Position numbers and translations under genes: made by a program
Source: Burhinus oedicnemus
Taxonomy: Eukaryota; Chordata; Aves; Charadriiformes; Burhinidae
Assembly (NCBI GenBank): GCA_008921705.1
Contig: VFFE01007072.1
Location: 941,824 to 1,005,823 of the forward strand
Direction of reading: 5' to 3'
Length of the DNA stretch: 64,000 nucleotides
Notes under the pieces: generated by a model
Databases searched by the model: none
What the model was told of the DNA's origin: nothing
The model's input: the letters and a program-made list of their open reading frames with translations, nothing else
In this document: piece by piece, positions 14,676-24,700 of the stretch
Position numbering within the stretch: position 1 is the stretch's first letter
How the letters are laid out: every line of letters begins with the position of its first letter

Positions 14676-17648
14676 CATGGGGTGTTCAGTTACAGACGTG
14701 CGCATTCCTAACCAATTCTTTGAACCTTCATTATCCAGCTCTCTAAACATTTTAAAGACTATATAATACCAGGCTTTATTTCAAAATGTTCATTCTATAG
14801 CAGACTATATTATTGATTGGTAATTTTATATGAGAGCATCCATGAGTCACAGTCAGGCACCAGGAATCTATTGTGTTTGGTGATGTGCATAGCGTAAAGA
14901 AAGATGATTAAAGAGCTTAATATCTACTTTCTTCTTTAATTTCCCTCCTACTCCAAAACATCGTGTATTTTCTGGGACCCAAGAGACTGCCTTGCTGGAG
15001 GACAAGTGCGTATAAAAAAAGATCTAAAAAACAGTATTGTAGAAGATTTTGAAACCGTAAGGTTCTGCTTTAAACCCATGGTATTTTTTGGTGACTGAGG
15101 GTTGTTTCCACTCTTTGAGAGCATGGCTGGACAGACAACAGCTGAAGAACCTTCCTTAAAGTCAATCTCACCACTTCCTTCAAATACTCCTGAAACTGTG
15201 TTTCCTTTTTCTCAGTAAAAGAGAAGCCGACACGGTGGCACAACCCCTGCCCCTGCCCGGGGCAGCCGAGGCCGCAGAGGCAGTGGAGGCAGCACACTCC
15301 TCTCTCCTCCCCGTTCCTCTCCTCCTTTCCACCCCAGGGCAAGGGCAGCCTCACCGCTAGCCGGCGGCTGGCAAAATGGTTGCCTTCCCCTGAGTCTGGT
15401 CCCCAGCCAGGCTGGGAGGAGGGCAGGCACTGGTATTCCAGCAGGTCAGAGTACACTGAGCACAGCATCCCTCTTCGTGTCACCTCCAAGGCCCAGCTCT
15501 GGCTGGTTGTCCCCAGCCCTCATGCCTCCCTCCTTCCCCCCACCTCTCCCTCCCCAGAGCAGCATTTCCCCCATGCCTTGGACACGGGGACCCCTCTCCC
15601 ATCTGCTGCCCGCCACACAACTCCTCTTTCCTCCTGCAACCTTCCCTGAAAAACAAACCTCCACCCCCAAACCCACATTTTTTCCAAGCAACCCTCCCAC
15701 TTTCTGTTTGCCTCACCCTCTCCCTCATTATCCTGGGTCTCGCTTTTGTTTGTCTTGGCTATTTTGGGCTGGAGGCTCTTTGGGGAAGGGAATATGGTTT
15801 AAGTGTCGCCTGCTCAGGATGTGAAGTGTTCGATTCCTTCCAGCTGAGCAAAGCTGAATTGATAAATGAAGCATAAACTGGCTGAGAAGTGTCTACCTGA
15901 GCGTGGGCACTTGGTTAGCTGAATCAGCTTTAAAAGGTATAATTCATTGAACAGGTGTAACTTTCTGTTTAGGAAAAAAAATACTCCTACTTTAAAAGGC
16001 ACAGGTAATAGTTTAATGCTAAAGTTTCACAGGAAATCCAGTCAAGGCTATCCTCTACTGCAGTGAAGTATAGCATATTCATATGGTAGCTATTGCATAA
16101 ACTATACTCTGTGGCTCTGAGCACCTTCTTCAGTATTGTCATTCATGAAGGACCACAAACATTCACAGTGTTATTTACAATGAGACTTACATATAATTAG
16201 TTGGAATATGGAAGTATAAATGTATAAATTAAAAACAGTATCGTGTACTAAGAAGCAACTGTGCTTTTCCCTTGCCAATAGATCTGTTCAATTGATTCCA
16301 CTGATACATATTTTAACTATATTCCTACTTGATACTGTAACTGTGCTACCAATTGCTAAATTGTTGTATTAAATAGAGCTAATGTAAAAAAGGATTAGGA
16401 TGGAACTGTTTATAAGAGGTGTGTGGGATTCCTCTTCTTTTTGCTGCCTGTAAGATGTTTATTCTCATTTTAATACCTACAGCACCCCACATCTCCACAC
16501 CTGGCAGAGTCATGGAAACATCTGGTCTCTATTTTGCAGATTTGAGACTCTGTTGCTACCCTCTTTTAAGACTTTTAATTATATGTAAAACCAATTTCTG
16601 CAGTAAAAGTATGTAAATTACTTCAAATGAATCAACACAAAACTAGGAATTTTTTGGTTTTGTTCAGCACCATTTCTCAGCTACATTGATAAACGAGATG
16701 CTAATATACAGAATGTGAAATATAAAAGGGAGTTTATTCCTTTTGATACAAAAAGTGATGTGAGAATTCAGTGAAAAATGAAACCTGAGTATTTTAAAGC
16801 AATATGTCCCATTTGTACTGTCTGTAAGGAGAGCACTTCTGATGAGCACCTATCATATCTACCAGGAATCCTCATTCTTTACTTAAGATCCTCTCATCTG
16901 TAATGGAGGAATATTTGTCATACAAGGGTAAATGCTGATGGCTTTTCCTTCCTTTACGCAAGGGACAAGAATATGAACACTCAACCTCTGTTCACGTGGT
17001 TTACAGAAAAAACAAGAGTAGTCTCTCTCTGCAGCCACTGAAGTCTTTGGCTTGCAGTGAATGATCACTGGTCCTTAAAATTATGTGAGCTTCTGATAAC
17101 AACACTCATACACTCTCTGTTCCCTTTTTTGGGGGATCCATGTCTTTGCAGGTGCCTCATTCTGCAGCTGAGGGCAATGGTAAATGACCATTTTTTGTTT
17201 ATGTGACCTCTCTGTGCTCCTTTCCTTTAAACATAGTGGCAATATGTGAGGCTTTCCAAGTCTGTCAGGGGCCTGCATCATCTTTCCTCCATGAAATTAC
17301 AAGCTGTGGTTAGGGCAAAGGTTGTGAGCTCTCCAAGAATGACGCCAGGCCAGGAGTGATGCTGGGCCAAATGTATCTATGGGGTTATAATCAGTTGTAT
17401 TGCAACCGCCTGGGCCCTCTGAACTAGAACCTTTAATACTTCTTCCCTTCTTTTACACCTGTACAGTGACCATGAAAATCCAGTGCTGGTCAATATTTAC
17501 TTGGCTCACATATTAACTACTAGACCAGACAGGGAGTAGCAGAGAGGCAAGCCCAAGATAAGCAGTGAAATCCACTTGGTCTGTCTTTGTTATTAGCTCC
17601 TACTTCAGAGTCAAGAGTAGAACACCAGTCAAAAAGTAAACTGAAAAA

Positions 17649-17654
17649 TTTAAT
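17649..17654 (-). terminator. Candidate distal polyadenylation signal ATTAAA for TNFRSF11B
   Basis: The plus strand reads TTTAAT, which is ATTAAA on the sense strand, the commonest variant of the canonical hexamer. It lies about 715 nt past the stop codon and is followed on the sense strand by a T-rich stretch (tttttcagtttactttttgactggtgtt) that could serve as the downstream element. Assignment is by position and motif only. Confidence 0.45.
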
Positions 17655-18202
17655 TGTTTTATAAAATAAGATTATGAAATTCTATGTAAAAATCCAGCTT
17701 CTTAAATATGGTACATTCAGTTCCTCACAGAATATTTAAATATTCAGGTCACTTATGCTATATTTTCACCATATTTGAATTAAAATCATTGGATAAATTA
17801 AAACATCCCTACCAAAAGATACCACAACTTATACAAATAAAACTAAGCAATAATATTTTTTAAATACAAAATGTAAAGAAATTAATAACTCTTAGAGCAT
17901 GCTACAAAATTTTGCCAGAAAAATATATGGGATCATTTTTGTTTAACTAGAAAATATACAGTGTGCTTTTCATTTCTCTTCCTAAAACTCAGTCTCATAC
18001 AATTTCCATTTAACTTAATAAATATGTACAACAAAATTTTTATATCTCAAAGAATATAAATAGCAAATACTGTAGCAGAACCTGGTCCGGCATTCTCTTC
18101 TCATCCAGTGACCACAGTGGGGCTTTTCAACTCTGAATGTGCAACAATGCAGAATCAGGTTCTTAGTGTTATCAACAGGTTAATAGCTTTTACAAAAGTG
18201 AT

Positions 18203-18208
18203 TTTATT
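18203..18208 (-). terminator. Candidate proximal polyadenylation signal AATAAA for TNFRSF11B
   Basis: The plus strand reads TTTATT, which is the canonical AATAAA on the sense strand, 160 nt after the stop. It sits right after a run of T on the sense strand. If used, it would give a short 3' UTR that lacks two of the three AUUUA pentamers. Confidence 0.4.
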
Positions 18209-18367
18209 AAAAAAAACTTCCAAAAACACTGCAAAAGACTTAGAGCTATTCCAGTCAGGCATTTCTATAAATAGTAAGACGTAATGTAGGAAAACAACGT
18301 TCCAGTTTAATTACTGCTGGCAGTAATTAGGGAAAAATAGTCAGTGGAGAATGAAAAATATCTTGAA

Positions 18368-18756
18368 TTAAACACATCTTGCTTTCACTGATTTAATTTG
18401 GTTCCTTACCATTTCTAAAAGGAGTTTCTGGTATAATCTACACATTGTAAATCTGTGAAGAAACTTAATCACTTTCTTCAGACTTTGGATGGTTGGTTTT
18501 GGAAAGTGGTATGTTTTCAAGTGCTTCAGTCCATACATTAAACCTTTAATGGTGTCTTGGTCACCATTCTTTATTCTCCACAGATTGAGAAGCTTCAGAA
18601 CTCGCTCTGTAGGTTGACATAGTTTCATTGTGTGCTCGATATCTTCTTTTCCCACTTTCTTGCCTGGTAAGCTTGCCATCAGTGTGTTGAGATGTTCAAA
18701 GGTCAGATTCAGGTGGCCAATATGCCTTAAGACACTATTTTCGCAAAGATCGATAT
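18368..18756 (-). CDS. TNFRSF11B: TNFRSF11B exon 5, coding part (second death-domain-like region and C-terminal tail)
   Basis: This 389 nt segment includes the TAA stop at 18370-18368. The acceptor is ttcctatag|ATATCGAT. It encodes residues 274-402. Recognisable blocks are DIDLCENSVLRHIGH, LPGKKVGKEDIE, LKLLNLWRIKNGDQDT and the tail RNQIKSVKARCV. One sequon (NLT) is kept. The lysine/arginine-rich last third matches the heparin-binding region of OPG. The penultimate Cys corresponds to the human Cys that forms the disulfide-linked homodimer. The upstream part of this open frame (18757-18790) is intronic. Confidence 0.97.
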
Positions 18757-21700
18757 CTATAGGAAGTGAAAAGACGAGAGGTAAGTACAATGCATTACAA
18801 CTTTACCATGGCCTGCAAAAGAACTTCCACATTTCAAGGTGAATATTCCTTCCCTTTTTTATGTTATTTCAAATAATTCTCTCAGCAATGCTTTTTTTGA
18901 GGCTGATGAAAAAGCACTTAAGAATTTAATTAACTTTGCAAATACAAACAACCCCAAATCACAAACAAAGTTAGTAGCAAGTATTTATTGCTATACACTT
19001 GTTTCATCTGTCTTGTAAAATGTTCTGTGTATGTGAAAGGAATCCTAATTCTTGGTTCTCTTCTTCAGAAATGTCTAGGCAAGCTTTGCTAAAACAGTCA
19101 TTTTTGGTTTTGAAGTACTCTAGACACTTCACAGTCTGACATAAACATACATATTAAAAAGAAGAGGGAGAAAAAACATTTCTGCAGCATTTTTCAAATC
19201 TTTTCCGAGTGGACAAAAGGTCATTCTAATGTGGCAGTTGTTGATGGTGGCTTACACGAAAAGAGTTGGCCTGACTCTCATAAAAACCTCAGTGTTAACA
19301 TTGCAGCACGATTTCACCTTTGACACCTGTCTTGGCAGATTCAGCACAAACAAAGTGGTGAATTGGCATGACAGGTACCGGAAGGGAGGAAGAAGGGAAA
19401 GCCTGTCTATGTATTCCTCACTCCCATCCGTTCCCCATTCTGTGAACAGATGTCCTAGTCCCAGCTGTCAATCTCCACTTTATAGAAAACAAATTGCACC
19501 CTCAGTTGCAGGTATCCAGCTTCCTCTAACTTCAACAGCTACTGCTCAGATATAACAGTGGGAAGCATTTTCTCCACTTGATCAAAATTCTTCATCTGTT
19601 GTGCAGTCTCAAAAGGGGATCTTGCCTGTGGCACTACACACGCTCCCAAGGGGGCTACAAGTCTGGGAAGAATTCAGTCCTCGACTGATCGGGAGAAGCT
19701 GAATTCTCTTCCTGCTTCCCCTCAACTTCACTGCGCTTACTGCATCAATAAATCTCAGTTAAGCCCTGCAGGTCCTCCTCAGAGCATAACACATCACCAC
19801 AAGGTGTTCGATCCCAAGCAATTTTTAAAGTGCCATTTAGAATGTTGCTTTTAATATACATGCTATCAAAATAAAGTACCTTGAATAATCTTCTTGACCG
19901 TATCCTGTTCTTTGTTTTGCTGCTTCCATAATTTCAAAAGCTGGAAGGTCTGCTCTTGAGTACCATGTCTTTGTTTAATCCTTTCAATATTTTCTGTGCT
20001 AACCTTTGTCCCAGGCAAACTGTCTGCTAGCATGTTCAGCCAGTCAGGTGTGAGGTGAGTAGGAACAGCAAACCTGAAAAAAGACTCCTCGCATAGGGTT
20101 ACATCTGAAATAAGAAAGGGAAAAAGAATCTGTCAATTGTTTTGATCTGTTAGCCTGCTTGTCTCGGGGCGGGGGGAGCAAGTAGTAAGGATGATAAGGA
20201 AAAAATGCTTAAAAAACAAAGTGGTCTTTATAGCGCTGTCACTCTCTGTGCTTGAGTTCCCATTTGGTCTGACCTACAATAATTAAAACTCTACTACGGC
20301 CATCACCATAGCAGGCAAATGGTTTCCAAGCTAGATATTTTTATAATAAATGCTGATACCTTAATCTAAACTGTAATTTAACTGTAAATGTTTTCAGAGC
20401 ACTCTTTCTTAATATGATACATACCTATTCCACATTTTTGAGGTGTTGTATCTGTATTTTCCTGACAGATGTTGTCACGAACTGCATTTCCCTTCAATGC
20501 TATTTTGAAACCCAGTGCGCTACAGTTTGTGTGCTTTAGACAGGCTGCTTTAGATGATGTTTCATTTGAGAAAAATCCTTCTGGACATCTCTGACATACA
20601 GTGTCACTCTCAGGGGTACCTGTGGAAACAAGGAAAACAATGCATCCTATTACATATAACCTCAACTTTAAAAAAAAATACAAGAACACAAAAATAAAAG
20701 AAAATATTCCTCCCAAAATTGTCATGTTTCTGCTTTTCACATTTCTGATCTATGAAGGGATCACATTTAAAAAAAACCAAACCAAAATCACTTAATTCTT
20801 AAAACCAAAAATGATTCTTCAAGAGAATGATGTTCCTGCTGGAATAATAGAGTAAGTAGTACTCTTACATACACTTGTTCCCAACTTTAAAATCAGTAAT
20901 TACTGATTAAATCAGTAATTTAGCAAGGTAATATCTTTAAGCCAGTAATTACTTGAGTCTATTCAGAACTTACATGATGTCTGACCTTCACCCTTCAACT
21001 GTACAAATATTCTGTAAAATAATTAAACGGCACAAGAAACGGCTCTAGGTCGTACTCTAATACCCAGAACCTTACTCGAATGGGTTACTTTAGTGCTTGC
21101 TAAAAATATAACCCAAATAAATAGCAACTAAAGAACCTCTGAAAAGTACTTTCCCTGATCAAATATTAAATTATACAGGAAAACAGAATTGCAGTAACAT
21201 TTCTAACTTTTTTCTGGGCTTGAATAAAATATTATTAAAAGCAAAGAAAGTAGATTGTCCAATATAGCAAAAATATTTAATATACATACATATGTTTTAC
21301 TTGGTGTTTTAATTTTATAAGGCATAGTTTTACTTCAGAATCAACTATATGATACAACGGAATGAAAATATAGGTTTTATCGCATTGACAAATAGGAAGA
21401 ATATTAATGCACGAAATCTGAAACAATGCAAACAGTCTAACCACCAGTGGCAGGAAAATAACAGCACCAACAAATGATGTATATTCACTCTTAATTCATC
21501 TTTATTCAGCTAACATTTAAGCAAGTGCCTAAAGTCTAATATCTAATATTTCATTATTGAACGTGAACTTAAGCACGTGCTTAAAATTCTTTGGAAAAAA
21601 ATTGAAATTATATTTGAATAAGAAAATGCCTCCATCTAGTGTATTTTGGAAGTATTTACATGTGGATGCTTCTTTTAATGCTACCTTTTAAGTAAATTTT

Positions 21701-24700
21701 ACTTATCTGGGGCATTTTCTTAGAGAAAAAGAGTACATATCTCCAGTTTTCAATCAGCTATGATAGAAAGTATAATACTTGCACACACCCAACACAGCAC
21801 TTCTTTCATCAGACATCAAGTGAAAACAAAGGAGAATTTTTTATTTGTACATCTGAAAATCAGAGACCCCGTATATTTCCAGATCTTAAAATCCTGTTTT
21901 CTGCAGCCAGTGCCCAACCTGCAGCAGCAGCGTCTGCCCCTGTGTTTTCTTGCACAACGTGCGCTGCCTGCAGCTCTGGGCTGTACGAAACTCCAGCCAA
22001 CACCTGCACCTGAGCGGGCGGCAATTAGCTTTGCTGAGAAGTCTCAATTTTTAGCAACTTTCCCTGCTACAGAGACGCTGCTGTTGTGTTCTGGCAGCGA
22101 GGAAGGGGAAGAAAGGAGAGTCCCTGCAAACGGTGTGTCGTTCTGCTCAGAGCTTCCTGTATGACCTTTGCAGCACAAGAGGGAAATAAATCGGGCAATC
22201 CATCCGTGTTCTCAGGGTTGAGCATAACGTCACCTCCCAGCTTTGCCAGTTTCTTCTCAGCTGCTTATCTGGCCACTCTTGTTCAGAGCACAAACCGCCG
22301 CAGCCCAGCCGCCCTTCTACCGCTCCCTCCAATTTGCCTGGAATCCCCCATTCTCCCCAGGGAAACGGCAGTCACCGCCGGGGAGATAGTGCAGCCTCGT
22401 AGCAGCGCTGCTTCCCCAGCACAGTGCTGCTAAAAACTCGGACACATATGGGGCTGACTGCGGCAGAAAGGACCAAAACCTTGATCTGCGCTTACAAAAG
22501 GGGACTACCAAAGTAAAGTGATCTGCCCAACGTAATCAGCAGTGACCGGCAGTGGGGAAACAGATTTCTAATGTTTTAAGCTTCGAATGAGACACGTGAC
22601 CACACCATCTCCATGTGTGGCAGAGGAAGCATATTTCTCTACACTTAGGTTTTATTTCACCTGAATTTGCATCGTTACAAAGTTCAAGGCTATCATATGG
22701 CAGACACCAGGAACACAGTGTGGGCCATGCTTATTAAATTCTTAGTCGATGCCTCATCTCAAAAACTGACTATTGATACAGAGGGACACAATTATTTTTA
22801 CAATGTTTTCATTTCTTGTTTGAGGTCTGCTTGGGTTTAGCTGGTTCACTCTGACGGTCTTTTGGAAACCAACTTTCCAATAAATTACACGATCAGACAA
22901 TTTATCTTCTTCCAAAGTTTGTTTCATTTTGAACTGAGGGATTCAAATTTACCTGCCATGGTTTCACTGTGCTTGCAGAGATGCAGCAGGCTGGCTGCTC
23001 ACACAATTCACACTTCTCTGTTCGTCTCCCAAACTGTCTTTCTGAGAACTTTGTTTCTGTCCTCATTTGACTTGCTGCCGAGGTACAGTGGAACCTCATT
23101 AACCCAAGCCCCCGGGTATAACGATTTAGGTTAATGAAGGTTTATAATATGGAAATGCGGTAGCTGCCAGCGGAAATGCTTAACAGTGGCAAGGGCATCA
23201 GGGTAATGCTTAGTTAACCAATTACTCAGCGACTAGTGAGCAGCTACAGCAGCAACATTACTCCTTACGTCAAAGTTGTTCTCCAATGAGCTGTTCAAAA
23301 CCCAGGAAAGGACTCCCGACCTGTCATTCAGTATAGCTCTAAAATGTACAGGCCAGCACTAGTGTTTCTCACTGGATATATGTAATTCCTAGGGAAGTAA
23401 TTCTGCAGTCTGGAGATTGGTTGCCTACGGGTTTGTGTCTGAGGTGCTTTGATTCTCTTCCTCAGTGCTCTTCTCCAGGCAGGTATCAATCTCCGGTACA
23501 ATGACAGTTTACAATTCTTTCGGGTTGTATTAAATATGGGAGCTAAACTAGGCCATGACATTTGCCAAATGATAAATAATGTGTTTCGTTTTGAGAGAAG
23601 AACTTATTATTGGTTTAACAATTTACGTTGTCTTAAATGAAGAATACACTCCACTGAAAAGCGCCGCTTTGCTCTGTATCCCCACCAGACCTACAGCACA
23701 ATGCCAGCCTGCTTGACAAGGAAACGGTTGTTTGTTTGATAATAGTAACAGTTTCCCTAAGAGTTCCACTTAGGATGCTGATAATTAATTATTACCACAT
23801 ATTGCTGTGATGCTAGAGCTATATTAATATTGTTATAATTATACACTTGGTGTCAAACACGTAGTGCTCCTGGTGTTTGTCAAGATATACAGTTGCTTGA
23901 AACAGCAGATTTCAAAATGAAAAACATTATTATTTATCACACGCACAAATACTACATTCCAGATAATGTTCCTTTAAAAGAGGCAATCCATCATGTTTCT
24001 CATTAGAGTGCAATTTGCTACATTTGCTACTGCCATTAAGTTATATATTACTGTAGGAGCAGGGTATTCCACTGAGAAATGTTCCTTTGGCTACAGTCCA
24101 AATGATGCAGACTAGGAACAGGTTCAATTGGCTTTACAATTTACTGTCCTGTAATTTCATCTGGACGAGCCTCTTTCCTAATCTTGTAACTGCCACGAGT
24201 CGTCGACGTGCAGTAGAACTCTAATTAAGTCTGTGCATGTTGACAAGTGGTACATACCTGGCTGCACAACACCGAATCCGGGAGGACACTCCATGTGCTT
24301 TAAACAAAATTCAAGGTCCAGGTATCTGCCTTCGACGCACTCACAGACACGGTTCTGCGTGCTGGTGCACTCCTGCTTGACGTACTGCAGCTCTTTGCAA
24401 ACGGTGCTGCAGTACTGGCATTCATCGTTGCTGTTCCACTCTTCAGCGTAGTACTGATCCGGACACGGGGCACACTGTGTCGGGCTGGTGGCCGTACAGT
24501 GCTGCTTTACGTAGGTCCCAGGAGGGCACTGGTCACACAGCAGCTGACGCGATGTCGCTGGGTCGTAATGGGGATACGTGCGGGGAGAGTCATCCTGGAT
24601 GGTCCACTTCACAGAAATATCCAAGAGCTAGCAACGGGAAAATAAAACATCACTCACTCTAGTTCTGGGGAGCACCGCGGTCACAAAGAAACCTACATTT

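Larger units (their letters stand above)
5541..17629. other. Gene-free sequence between the 5.2 kb CR1 and the OPG 3' end
   Basis: This is mixed AT-rich sequence with GC-rich islands at about 11.9-12.7 kb and 15.2-15.75 kb. The second is strongly pyrimidine-rich on the plus strand (15.5-15.75 kb). Long open frames here (about 152 residues at 12315-12773 minus, about 139 at 15070-15489 minus, 133 at 9018-9419 plus) coincide with GC-rich sequence and lack family features. No SAMD12 exon, the expected next gene in this direction, was recognised. Confidence 0.7.
17630..18367 (-). other. TNFRSF11B: Putative TNFRSF11B 3' untranslated region
   Basis: This AT-rich sequence follows the TAA stop and has no credible reading frame. 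On the sense strand it holds a near-perfect hairpin about 40 nt after the stop (18308-18329), an AATAAA at 18203-18208, and three AUUUA pentamers (around 18068-18072... as the plus-strand pattern TAAAT at 18268-18272, 18057-18061 and 18018-18022), typical of unstable cytokine-type messages. A further poly(A)-type signal is at 17649-17654. The 3' boundary is inferred from that last signal. The resulting length of about 740 nt is similar to the human 3' UTR. Confidence 0.6.

Noticed and set aside
15070..15824. Several overlapping frames (139, 115, 89, 84 residues) on both strands
   Set aside because: They are explained by a GC-rich, pyrimidine-biased segment; the peptides are low-complexity proline/serine on one strand and glycine/arginine on the other.
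1..17629. SAMD12 5' exons
   Set aside because: No SAM-domain or leader sequence resembling SAMD12 was seen on the minus strand.
18757..18790. Start of the exon 5 open frame at a TTG codon
   Set aside because: The frame merely reads back through the splice acceptor cctatag; the exon begins at 18756 with the split Asp codon.
24178..24257. Extension of the OPG exon 2 open frame beyond GFGVVQPG
   Set aside because: The consensus donor CCAG|gtatgt lies there, and the family sequence continues in exon 3 (TPESDTVCQRC), so the extension is intronic.
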